53,415 nucleotides of DNA from assembly GCA_015056655.1 (NCBI GenBank), contig SVFV01000024.1, positions 1 to 53,415 on the forward strand. Reading direction: 5' to 3'. Origin of the DNA: Butyrivibrio sp. Lineage in GTDB: Bacteria > Bacillota > Clostridia > Lachnospirales > Lachnospiraceae. Positions 17,789 through 25,042 of this stretch are shown in pieces (the stretch's first letter is position 1; every line of letters begins with the position of its first letter). The position numbers and the translations under genes are program-made. Below the pieces are notes generated by a model. The model had not been told where the DNA came from. It saw only the letters and a program-made list of their open reading frames with translations, and did no database searches.

Positions 17789-18337
17789 ATGAAATATTTT
17801 CTTCTATATATAAAACAAACATTGCGGTTTGTACTTAAACCAATGTCATTCGTACCCGCAATTATAATGATGTGCCTGATTTTCAACTTTTCAGGGCAGG
17901 ATGCAGATACCAGCTCTCAGCTCAGCTACAAGGTAGGTGTAGAAGTTCTGACTGTGACAAATGATGTTCTTGATAAAGGATGGACGCCAACTCGCATCAG
18001 GGAGCTCAGCACACAGTACCAATATTATATAAGAAAAGCTGCTCATTTTACTGAGTACCTTTTACTGGCAATTTCCGTTGCGTTTCCTCTATATGTATAT
18101 GGACTTCGAGGCTTTCCTCTGATGTTGTTTGCCGGAATAATCTGCGTAGGCTATGCATACCTTGATGAATATCATCAGTCCTTCATCGCCGGAAGGTCTC
18201 CGCAGAAAAAGGATGTGCTAATAGACAGCTCCGGATCATTTGTTGGAATTATCATCACACGCATGATCAGTTGGACCGGAATGCACACTATATTTGCTCC
18301 ACTGGCGAATAAAAAGAAAAAACGCAAAAAGCGTTAA
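17789..18337 (+). CDS. VanZ-like family membrane protein
   Basis: From ATG 17789 the protein has about 182 residues and four hydrophobic segments. The VanZ-like pattern is clear: IFNFSGQDA after the first helix, YYIRKAAHFTEYLLLA in the middle, then DEYHQSFIAGRSPQKKDVLIDSSGSFVG. The C terminus is strongly basic (KKKKRKKR). VanZ homologues give low-level teicoplanin resistance in enterococci, but most family members have no known role. An upstream in-frame TTG at 17753 coincides with the -35 box, so I reject it as the start. Confidence 0.85.
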   Translation: MKYFLLYIKQTLRFVLKPMSFVPAIIMMCLIFNFSGQDADTSSQLSYKVGVEVLTVTNDVLDKGWTPTRIRELSTQYQYYIRKAAHFTEYLLLAISVAFPLYVYGLRGFPLMLFAGIICVGYAYLDEYHQSFIAGRSPQKKDVLIDSSGSFVGIIITRMISWTGMHTIFAPLANKKKKRKKR

Positions 18338-18354
18338 TAATTCAGAATATGGCA

Positions 18355-18378
18355 AGACGCATCTCACCAGATGCGTCT
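18355..18378. terminator. bidirectional terminator between VanZ-like and HAD genes
   Basis: AGACGCATCT pairs perfectly with AGATGCGTCT around a CACC loop and is followed by ATTTTATT. The genes converge here; the HAD stop codon lies at the edge of the hairpin. Confidence 0.8.
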
Positions 18379-19213
18379 ATTTTATTAGCTGCCCTATATC
18401 TCCATCAGCAACTATCTGTATGTTTTTCTTGTTTATTCCAAGCTCTTTTATCTGAGCATTTATGGTATTATTGTCCAGTTCAAAGGTATTAAGATAGATT
18501 CCCTTCATACCACAGGCTTTGGCGATCATCATATCACTTCTAAGGTCATTTCCAACCATAACAGCTTTACTCTTTTCTATGGAAAATTCCTTTAAGAGCC
18601 CTTCCATAAAGTCAGCCTGGGGCTTTTTCATCTGCTTCTCAGAAGAAATGTAGACGCCATCCAGATACGGAAGAACTCCCACCATTTCAAGCTCACTTCT
18701 TGTAAAGCTTGCCTGGGCATTGGATAACAGGTATGCCTTACAGCCATTATCCTTTAGTGTTTTCAGCACCTTTATGGTATTGGCGTAGCAGGAAAGTTTG
18801 TCTCTTGAAATCACCCTGAAGGTATTGCTTATCATGTGCGCCCATTCGCTCTGGGCAATTTCTTCCACTCTTAATAGCTTTATATCTTTTCCGGATATTG
18901 TAGCCTTTACTTCGTGTGTTTTCTCGGCTTCAGCAAGAAGTCTTGCAAAAACTCTTGTTAAATCTATCTCCGGATACTTAAGGTCTATATCAGGGTTCCA
19001 GACCTTCATAACCTTAACAAGATGCTTCTCTTCCTCCTTACACATTCTGCTATATTCGTCTTTCAGCTTTTCCGGTTTATAATCTGCGCCATAGGCTGAG
19101 TATATTCCAGCCATTTTTTCCCATAATTCAGGCTTTTGCTCATCCGTATGTATATCAACAAGTGTTCCGTAAAAATCAAAGATATATGTATCGTAGAATT
19201 TCCCTTTTTTCAT
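18377..19213 (-). CDS. HAD superfamily hydrolase
   Basis: The protein has about 278 residues. The HAD motifs are DFYGTLVD (motif I with nucleophile Asp; the general acid-base Asp of DxD is Tyr, as in haloacid dehalogenase-type members), LLSNAQ (motif II), a Lys in KKPQ (motif III) and MVGNDLRSDMM (motif IV). A helical cap lies between motifs I and II. The substrate is unknown; a small organic phosphate is the usual case. I prefer ATG 19213 because AAGGAGAGG lies just upstream; the longer frame starts with TTG at 19231. It follows the amylase gene by under 60 bases and is probably co-transcribed. Confidence 0.85.
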   Translation of the reverse strand: MKKGKFYDTYIFDFYGTLVDIHTDEQKPELWEKMAGIYSAYGADYKPEKLKDEYSRMCKEEEKHLVKVMKVWNPDIDLKYPEIDLTRVFARLLAEAEKTHEVKATISGKDIKLLRVEEIAQSEWAHMISNTFRVISRDKLSCYANTIKVLKTLKDNGCKAYLLSNAQASFTRSELEMVGVLPYLDGVYISSEKQMKKPQADFMEGLLKEFSIEKSKAVMVGNDLRSDMMIAKACGMKGIYLNTFELDNNTINAQIKELGINKKNIQIVADGDIGQLIK

Positions 19214-19269
19214 TCCTCTCCTTAGCCTCAAACATCATGCACTAAAAATCGACATACTCAAAAAAACAA

Positions 19270-20916
19270 TTACTTTGTTATCACAGCAATTCCGTATGCC
19301 GGAAGTATAAGTGTATCTCCGTCTATAGTGGCATTATTATCACCAGTTGAAAGACTGTCTGATAAAGTTCTGTAGCCACTTGCTGCTTCATCCTTACTAA
19401 GGTCTATGCGAATCTCCTCATCAGAGTTATTAAGAGCAAGCATTACAGAAGTATCCGGTAAAGCTTTTCTTCCACTGATCTCCAAGGCCTTTTTGATGGA
19501 GTCTTCACTCATCTCCTTAGTCCAAACTGCAGCATGGTCTTCGCAAAGTCCTTCTAATATTTCAACATTGCCCCTTGCGATTGAAGGATATTTATTTCTA
19601 AGTCTAATTGCCTTTTTATAGTAGTTATAAATTGAGTTCGGATCTGTCTCCTGGTCCTTAAGGCTTCCATAAGACATTTCTATCTTTTCCATATCCTTAG
19701 GGCCTTTGCACATTCCTTCAGTGGAATCGTCGCCCCACTGCATTGCAGCTCGCTTATTTTCATCCTTTCCAGAACCCTTCATTCCAAGTTCTTCGCCATA
19801 ATACACATAGGCATTTCCAGACATTAGAAGGTTAAGTGCTCCAGCCAGCTTTATCCTGTCCTCAGAACCCTTACCTACATAATAACCGGCGCTTCTTGCC
19901 ATATCATGGTTGGTATAAAAAGGAGCATTTACAAAATCATCGCTATAGGAAGCAAAAAGTTCATCCTCTTTAACCTGAGCTTCAAGGTACTTAGTGGGAT
20001 TCATTTTGCCCCTTGCACATTTAGCTATATATCCCTCTCCGCCTGAAAAATCAAAGTCAAAAAGAGAATCGATTCCACTGCCATAATACTTTGCATAAAC
20101 AGCGGAGCTTTCCCATGCTTCACCAACAATGTAGGCATTAGGATTCATTTCTTTTACATTGTCATTAAAAATGCCCAGAGCCTCTACGCTTTTCTCTGTA
20201 CTGTCTGTGTAATAGCTTGTTACAGCGTCCATTCTAAAGCCATCACAGCCAAGGTCCAGCCAGAACTTCGCAATGTCCTTGAACTCTTCATGAACAGCCT
20301 CATTATCGAGGTTTAGATCAGGCATCTCTGACCAGAATCTTGCTTCGTAGAACCACTCTGTTCCAGAGAGTCTGCTATAGCCAGTTTTCTCTTCCTTAGA
20401 AAAATTATAATAATCTACATACTTGCACTCAGATGCATCCGGTTCTGCCCCTTCAGGAAGAGACTTCAAATAAGCAGCTGCCTCCACAAACCAGGGATGC
20501 TGAGTGGATGTGTGATTCATCACTGTGTCATTTATAACTCTTATTCCACGCTTATGAGCCTCAGTAATGAGCTCCTTGTAATCGTCAATCGTTCCATATT
20601 CGGGATCAACATTACAGTAGTCCGTAACATCATATTTATGATAGGTAGGTGAAGGACATATTGGCATAAGCCATATCTGATTACATCCAAGGTCAGTATC
20701 TGTCTTGTCATCACCGTCATTTATGTAGTCAAGCTTTTCTGTGACACCCTTTAAATCTCCGATTCCATTCCCGTCACTGTCATAAAAAGAATAGACAAAG
20801 ATTTCATACGTTGTCCTGTAGTCATCATTTATTACGTTAAGTTCTGATTTTTGGCTGGCACAGCCGGATAAAAGCAGACAAATAGATAAAGATATCCCTA
20901 AAACCGATTTTTTCAT
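19270..20916 (-). CDS. alpha-amylase family (GH13) lipoprotein
   Basis: From ATG 20916 (preceded by GGGGAG) the protein has 548 residues. A lipoprotein signal peptide ends in LLSGC (Cys19), so it should be anchored outside the membrane. The GH13 barrel shows YEIFVYSFYDSDGNGIGDLKGV, DTVMNH, GFRMDA (nucleophile Asp, about residue 230), IVGEAWES (acid-base Glu, about 266) and FYTNHD (Asp, about 338). A beta domain C follows. It should cut alpha-1,4 glucans or maltodextrins at the cell surface. The HAD gene follows; no sugar transporter is adjacent. Confidence 0.92.
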   Translation of the reverse strand: MKKSVLGISLSICLLLSGCASQKSELNVINDDYRTTYEIFVYSFYDSDGNGIGDLKGVTEKLDYINDGDDKTDTDLGCNQIWLMPICPSPTYHKYDVTDYCNVDPEYGTIDDYKELITEAHKRGIRVINDTVMNHTSTQHPWFVEAAAYLKSLPEGAEPDASECKYVDYYNFSKEEKTGYSRLSGTEWFYEARFWSEMPDLNLDNEAVHEEFKDIAKFWLDLGCDGFRMDAVTSYYTDSTEKSVEALGIFNDNVKEMNPNAYIVGEAWESSAVYAKYYGSGIDSLFDFDFSGGEGYIAKCARGKMNPTKYLEAQVKEDELFASYSDDFVNAPFYTNHDMARSAGYYVGKGSEDRIKLAGALNLLMSGNAYVYYGEELGMKGSGKDENKRAAMQWGDDSTEGMCKGPKDMEKIEMSYGSLKDQETDPNSIYNYYKKAIRLRNKYPSIARGNVEILEGLCEDHAAVWTKEMSEDSIKKALEISGRKALPDTSVMLALNNSDEEIRIDLSKDEAASGYRTLSDSLSTGDNNATIDGDTLILPAYGIAVITK

Positions 20917-21032
20917 AACTCTCCCCATGAATCTAAATTATTTGGTTCAATTCTATCATCTTATGTTGTAAAGTGGAATTTATCTTTTCCTATTATTGCT
21001 AAAAAATAGCAATAACTGATAAGAAAAAACTA

Positions 21033-21061
21033 TTTACATTACGATTATCCTATGATAAGAT
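21033..21061 (+). promoter_or_regulatory. tRNA-Trp promoter
   Basis: TTTACA (21033-21038) and TAAGAT (21056-21061) are separated by 17 bases. They place the transcription start about 25 bases before the tRNA. Confidence 0.6.
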
Positions 21062-21092
21062 ATCTTTCGTTGACGGCACTTGTGGTTGTCTT

Positions 21093-21164
21093 AGAGGAAT
21101 CATACAATGGCTAGTATTGCGGTCTCCAAAACCGTTCATGGGGGTTCGAGTCCCTCTTCCTCTG
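21093..21164 (+). tRNA. tRNA-Trp (CCA)
   Basis: Acceptor strands AGAGGAA and TTCCTCT pair, with G as discriminator. The anticodon stem GCGGT/ACCGT encloses loop CTCCAAA (anticodon CCA), and the T arm contains TTCGAGT. The D stem is ATAC/GTAT, so position 10 is A rather than the usual G. CCA is not encoded. A strong terminator follows directly. Confidence 0.95.
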
Positions 21165-21166
21165 CT

Positions 21167-21198
21167 AAAGGACTTTCGAAGATTCGAAAGTCCTTTTT
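21167..21198 (+). terminator. tRNA-Trp terminator
   Basis: A perfect 14-bp stem, AAAGGACTTTCGAA with TTCGAAAGTCCTTT, has a two-base spacer and is followed by further T residues. It starts two bases after the tRNA. Confidence 0.9.
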
Positions 21199-21215
21199 CT
21201 TTGCAATTACATCAT

Positions 21216-21902
21216 TTATTTGATCTTCAAGCCTCTTAAATACTCCTTCTGCTCAGGAGTAATCCTGTTGCTTTCGATGGACTTCTGTATAGCTTTATTG
21301 TGAGTCCATTTATCCAAACGCTTTTCAGTTATAAAAGGAAGAACCTGATCATACTGTTTTGCCAGAGCTGTTGCAAAATACCATGCTATCATCATATTTA
21401 TGTAGTACTCTTCTGATCTTATTTTTGCTACTCTTTCAGGGTAAGAAATATCAAAATCCTCATTGAGGAAATGCTCCATAAGCATACCTATTCCAAAACG
21501 AACAGTATATGTTTCATCCGAATCAAGCCATTTATATATGTATGGCAAAAGTTCTTTTTTATGCTTTTTGAAAATTTTAGGGGAAAGCTGGTCACAGGTT
21601 GCCCAGTTATCGATATAAGGTAGAAATACGCAAAGCTTATCAATACATGCTTCAAAATCCTTCATTTCAGAAATAATGAAAGCGTGGAGCTGATTTTCGT
21701 CAAAATACTTGTGAGGAAGTGCATTTAAAAACTCATCCACATCATCTCTTTTGGCATATATCTTTGCCATTTTCCTAAGTTCAGGAGTGCGAACTCCAAT
21801 ATAATATTCTATTTCTGTGCCAGGGATAAGCTTTGCCTGAAAATCTCTGTATTCAGTATCCTGATGATAAAGTAATTCTTGGATTATTTCTTCGCCAATC
21901 AT
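21216..21902 (-). CDS. DNA alkylation repair protein, AlkD-like
   Basis: The protein has 228 residues from ATG 21902, chosen because GGGGG lies six bases upstream; the in-frame ATG at 21920 would place this site inside the gene. It is a helical HEAT-repeat protein of the AlkD/AlkC superfamily (RTPELRKMAKIYAK, DNWATCDQLSPKIF, VRFGIGMLMEHF). The DNWATCD segment corresponds to the catalytic Asp region of AlkD, a glycosylase that removes N3- and N7-alkylated purines without base flipping. It stands alone between tRNA-Trp and a structured RNA candidate. Confidence 0.85.
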   Translation of the reverse strand: MIGEEIIQELLYHQDTEYRDFQAKLIPGTEIEYYIGVRTPELRKMAKIYAKRDDVDEFLNALPHKYFDENQLHAFIISEMKDFEACIDKLCVFLPYIDNWATCDQLSPKIFKKHKKELLPYIYKWLDSDETYTVRFGIGMLMEHFLNEDFDISYPERVAKIRSEEYYINMMIAWYFATALAKQYDQVLPFITEKRLDKWTHNKAIQKSIESNRITPEQKEYLRGLKIK

Positions 21903-21979
21903 AAATCCCCCTAAAGACATAAATCCATGCCAAAATGCATTGCTGGTTAGTTACAACAACAATGATAGCATAAGCAGCA

Positions 21980-22007
21980 AAATCCCGGCAATGGCGTGCC
22001 GGGATTT
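21980..22007 (-). terminator. terminator ending the structured RNA candidate
   Basis: AAATCCCGGCA and TGCCGGGATTT form a perfect 11-bp stem with a six-base loop. On the minus strand the sequence continues ATTTTG. It would end transcripts coming from the Memo/AMMECR1 gene or from a free-standing RNA. Confidence 0.7.
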
Positions 22008-22150
22008 GTTATTACTTGTATTTAGGAGGAATTAAAGGAGCTTACGCTCCTAGTCTGTCTTTAGTTACCAACCTCTGAGGGTTCGGACCCTCTCGGGATG
22101 CGCTTATACAGAAACCGGAGACTTGTCGCGTTCCCTGCATTTTTTCCTGT
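22008..22150 (-). ncRNA. candidate structured RNA, family not recognised
   Basis: On the minus strand AGGAGC-GTAA-GCTCCT makes a GNRA-capped hairpin (22036-22051); on the plus strand the loop would not be GNRA, which points to minus-strand transcription. GAGGGT-CCGA-ACCCTC makes a second hairpin (22077-22092). AGTCT (22119-22123 region) pairs with AGACT (22052-22056), and AGGAA (22144-22148) with TTCCT (22027-22031), giving a closed multi-branch fold. A terminator follows. There is no ORF. With the terminator it is about 170-180 nt, a size compatible with 6S-like RNAs, but I cannot assign it. A 3' UTR of the upstream gene is the alternative. Confidence 0.5.
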
Positions 22151-22210
22151 CATAATATATATCGGTTGGAAAGTAAAAAACATTAGAGCTTTAAAATAAT
22201 AATTATCAGT

Positions 22211-23638
22211 TTAAATATGTCTCACAACTTCGAATCGCTGCAACTCTATTTCCTCCCCTGCAGGAATTCCGGCCTTCTGGCAGGCAATGTTGATCTGCTG
22301 ATTAACGCTGTCTACTCCATCAAGGTTTGGAAGAAGCAGTCCTCTCTTATATCCACTGCTTACGATAACTCCATACTTTTTAACATCAAGCTGATCAGTA
22401 GAGGAAATATATTCAGGAACGCCCATGACATCCACGTTAATTTCAAGCCACTCAAGCTCATCCGCTGTGATCATAGGAAATCTTGGATCATTGGTCCCTG
22501 CGCTTATGGCATTCTGAAGGATTTCCTCTGCAACACAGTCACAGGTAGGGCTTATTGTTCCAATACATCCTCTGAGAGCACCATTTTTATGAATGGAAAC
22601 AAAGGCGCCTGCCGTCTCATCAAAAAGCTCAGATGGAAGGCTCTCCCACTCCTGCCCCTTCAAATCTTTGACGTGAAGAGTCTTACCGGATGTGACGTAG
22701 TTTTCAAGAGAAAATCTTGCAAGCTTAACGTAAGGATCCTCGCTACGCTGTCTGCTCCTAAGTTCAGTAAGCTTTTTCTCCCTCCAGGATTCAAGGAAAT
22801 GTCTCTCAGGGTTCTTTCCACCTATCTCAAAGGTACATATTCCATATCCAACTCCAAAGGTTGCTTCATGAGAGAGTCCATGCGCCGTTACATCAAGGCC
22901 ATCAAGTGCTCCTGCCATCATTACAAAGGATCTGTGTCCACACTCAGCTGCCTTTGAGCAGAAATCATCATCAAATTCAAAAAGCTTCTCGAAATCTCCG
23001 CTTCCACAGACTTCCATAATTCTCTTATCATATTCAGGGCCCTCATCCACGTATCCATAAGGTCCGTCTTCCTTCATCTTATGTGACAGATCGCCGCTTG
23101 CAACATAAACAACACGCCTTCCTGTCTCTTCTATAGCCTGCTGTATTATCTGTCCCATCTGATAATGAAGTGCTAAAGGAAGTCCTGATAATCCTATTCT
23201 AACCAGTTTAAAATCACTGTATTTTTTGCAGATAAAATAAAGAGGAATAAGGGTTCCATGATCAAGCTGAGGATCTCTTTCTCCCATAGTTCCAGCAGGG
23301 AATTCATGTGGATGCTTTTCCGGTCCTCCATCAGCAGCGATCTTGCAGATTTTATCCACAAGCTCAGTATCATACTCCGCATCAAAGGCTATTTCAGAAG
23401 CCTGAAATCTCCCCATATCACCTGTAGCAGATTTCCCGGGAGAAATATGGAAATAATCTGCATACATTATGCTGTGCGGACTAGAAATAATGATTGTCTC
23501 AGGCTTAAGCTCAGCTATTTTTTCTGCAACTTCCATATATGCAGCTGTTGTCTTACTGATTTTCTCTTCTTCCCCATGTCCGACCTCAGGTAAAATAATC
23601 GGCGGGTGTGGAACCATAAATGCACCTACAATACCCAT
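22211..23638 (-). CDS. Memo-like/AMMECR1 fusion protein (AmmeMemoRadiSam system)
   Basis: This 475-residue fusion has an N-terminal LigB/Memo-type domain (GAFMVPHPPIILPEVGHGEE, ISSPHSIMY, DHGTLIPLYF, ASGDLSHK) with the metal-binding His pattern of class III dioxygenase relatives. The C-terminal AMMECR1 domain (from about residue 300) contains GAFVSIHKNGALRGCIGTISPT and NDPRFPMITADELE. In bacteria these two domains usually occur with a radical SAM enzyme (the AmmeMemoRadiSam set), whose function is unresolved. No radical SAM gene is next to it. The NUDIX gene upstream ends 27 bases away in the same direction. Confidence 0.88.
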   Translation of the reverse strand: MGIVGAFMVPHPPIILPEVGHGEEEKISKTTAAYMEVAEKIAELKPETIIISSPHSIMYADYFHISPGKSATGDMGRFQASEIAFDAEYDTELVDKICKIAADGGPEKHPHEFPAGTMGERDPQLDHGTLIPLYFICKKYSDFKLVRIGLSGLPLALHYQMGQIIQQAIEETGRRVVYVASGDLSHKMKEDGPYGYVDEGPEYDKRIMEVCGSGDFEKLFEFDDDFCSKAAECGHRSFVMMAGALDGLDVTAHGLSHEATFGVGYGICTFEIGGKNPERHFLESWREKKLTELRSRQRSEDPYVKLARFSLENYVTSGKTLHVKDLKGQEWESLPSELFDETAGAFVSIHKNGALRGCIGTISPTCDCVAEEILQNAISAGTNDPRFPMITADELEWLEINVDVMGVPEYISSTDQLDVKKYGVIVSSGYKRGLLLPNLDGVDSVNQQINIACQKAGIPAGEEIELQRFEVVRHI

Positions 23639-23664
23639 ACTTATTTCCTCCTCATAAAAAGCTT

Positions 23665-24288
23665 CTATATTCTCTCTTTAGCCAAAAGCCAAGCTAAAAC
23701 ATGCACGCTTTGCTGAAACTCTCCGTTTGCTATCAGGTTTTCAAGTTCTTTTCTAGTAACTTTCTCAATATTTACAAATTCAGTATCATCAAGATTTTGC
23801 CCTGTAACTTTTCTGCAACCCTTCGCAAGATAAATAAATGCATAATTGTCCGCCAGGGTTGCAGCTTCCGGCATTGTCAAAAGGTGTTCCCAGGAGTCAG
23901 CCTCGCATCCGGTCTCTTCTAATAGTTCTCTCTTTGCTGCCTCCAATGCTTCCTCTTTGTCTTCGTTTTTCAAGTTATGTTTTCTTCTTTGCACGATACC
24001 TTCTGCATTCTGACTGCCATCCTCTTCAGGATTACTCCACTCTATTCCTCCAGCCGGAAATTCCATGGTGACCTGTCTTATCCCATGCCTGTACTGTCTG
24101 ACACAGATTAAATTTCCATCCTTATCAAAGGGCACAATCACAGCAAAATCCTTCCTGCTGTAATTGTAAAAGGGTTCAAAGCATGAGCCATCAGGAAATC
24201 TGTATGCGCATTTTCTGATGTCCATCCATTCATCCTGCGCCAGATGCTCAGTGCTTATTTCTTCCCAAATCAAATCTTCATTATTCAT
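23665..24288 (-). CDS. NUDIX hydrolase with an enlarged Nudix loop
   Basis: The 207 residues resemble ADP-ribose pyrophosphatases: VRQYRHGIRQVTMEFPAGG (residues 64-81) leads to the Nudix helix RELLEETG (120-127). In the usual family these are joined by about 10 residues (GE.P..AA). Here residues about 83-110 are an extra charged insertion, and the Gly that opens the canonical GX5EX7REUXEEXGU box is displaced. The catalytic glutamates remain. It probably hydrolyses nucleoside-diphosphate sugars such as ADP-ribose. The Shine-Dalgarno sequence is weak (GGTGA). The Memo/AMMECR1 gene follows closely. Confidence 0.85.
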   Translation of the reverse strand: MNNEDLIWEEISTEHLAQDEWMDIRKCAYRFPDGSCFEPFYNYSRKDFAVIVPFDKDGNLICVRQYRHGIRQVTMEFPAGGIEWSNPEEDGSQNAEGIVQRRKHNLKNEDKEEALEAAKRELLEETGCEADSWEHLLTMPEAATLADNYAFIYLAKGCRKVTGQNLDDTEFVNIEKVTRKELENLIANGEFQQSVHVLAWLLAKERI

Positions 24289-24396
24289 ATTTTCACCAAC
24301 AACATATTTTAAATAACTATAAAGCGTAAATCAAAGTACTTTATATTATTAAAAGTAACATCCACCTTTAGCATCGTCAAGAATGATAACACGCCA

Positions 24397-24425
24397 TTGA
24401 GTAACCCAAGAACTTCTGATAAAAT
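24397..24425 (+). promoter_or_regulatory. promoter of the TetR-type gene
   Basis: TTGAGT (24397-24402) and TAAAAT (24420-24425) are 17 bases apart. The -10 element lies inside a perfect palindrome. Confidence 0.6.
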
Positions 24426-24430
24426 CAGAA
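24414..24430. promoter_or_regulatory. candidate autoregulatory operator
   Basis: TTCTGAT-AAA-ATCAGAA is a perfect 7+3+7 palindrome overlapping the -10 box of the TetR-type gene, the usual position of a self-repression site. Confidence 0.5.
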
Positions 24431-24469
24431 AAGTAGCGCATTATTACCAGCATAGAGGGGACAAAACAG

Positions 24470-25042
24470 ATGAATGAGCTTGATGAACGCTATAGCACTT
24501 CAGAGGATGCAATATTAGGTGCCTTTTTCCTCCTTTCAAAAGAGAAAAGCTTTGATAAAATCTCTGTTTCAGATGTAATTAAAAAAGCCGGCATAGTCCG
24601 TAGTACCTTTTATAATCACTACGAAAATATACCGGCACTTATTTTAGCCGCTGAGGACAAAACAATCGACGACATTTTTAAAATGATGGAAAGCTTTCAT
24701 CCCAAAAATGATCGTGACATCTGTTCTTCCTATTTCCTTGCAATATGCAATTACACAAAAGAAAACCCCTTCCTTGCAAATCTGATAAAAAGCGCTCAGG
24801 GCGATCGATTCTTTGAAAAGGCCATGTCCATGTTCCATAAATATGTGACAAAGGTTACTAATGATGTCTCAGAAGAAATCTCCTCAAGGGATGAGTTCGC
24901 TTTTCTTGTTGCAGGCATAATTGGAGCAACTCTTGGCGTACTCCACAAATGGATTTCGGAGGACTGTTCTTCATCACCTGAATATATCGCTAATATCCTT
25001 GCAGAAATCCTTTTACACCATTTCAATAATCTCTTTAACTGA
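24470..25042 (+). CDS. TetR/AcrR family transcriptional regulator
   Basis: The 190 residues begin with a TetR-type DNA-binding domain (AILGAFFLLSKEKSFDKISVSDVIKKAGIVRSTFYNHYENIPAL, residues about 14-56) and a DhaS-like helical C-terminal domain (FLVAGIIGATLGVLHKWI). GAGGGGAC precedes the ATG. Its own promoter carries a palindrome. The 3' end overlaps the convergent condensation-domain gene by 30 bases, so transcription of one is antisense to the other's end. The three palindromes at the condensation-gene promoter differ from its own, so I cannot assume it controls that gene. Confidence 0.88.
   Translation: MNELDERYSTSEDAILGAFFLLSKEKSFDKISVSDVIKKAGIVRSTFYNHYENIPALILAAEDKTIDDIFKMMESFHPKNDRDICSSYFLAICNYTKENPFLANLIKSAQGDRFFEKAMSMFHKYVTKVTNDVSEEISSRDEFAFLVAGIIGATLGVLHKWISEDCSSSPEYIANILAEILLHHFNNLFN

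Noticed and set aside
22077..22092. tRNA T-arm-like GGGTTCGGACCC string
   Set aside because: No acceptor, D or anticodon arms surround it; it is better explained as a hairpin of the minus-strand RNA candidate.
22100..22150. T-box leader
   Set aside because: Only a loose likeness to the T-box bulge (GGGAACGCG); no specifier loop and no aminoacyl-tRNA or amino-acid gene downstream.
22217..22957. 246-codon antisense frame opposite the Memo/AMMECR1 gene
   Set aside because: It is a shadow of the well-supported minus-strand gene; Cys/Ser-rich, with no domain.
24414..24430. Same operator family as at 26591-26680
   Set aside because: The half-sites TTCTGAT and GTTAGC are unlike, so one regulator for both is not supported.
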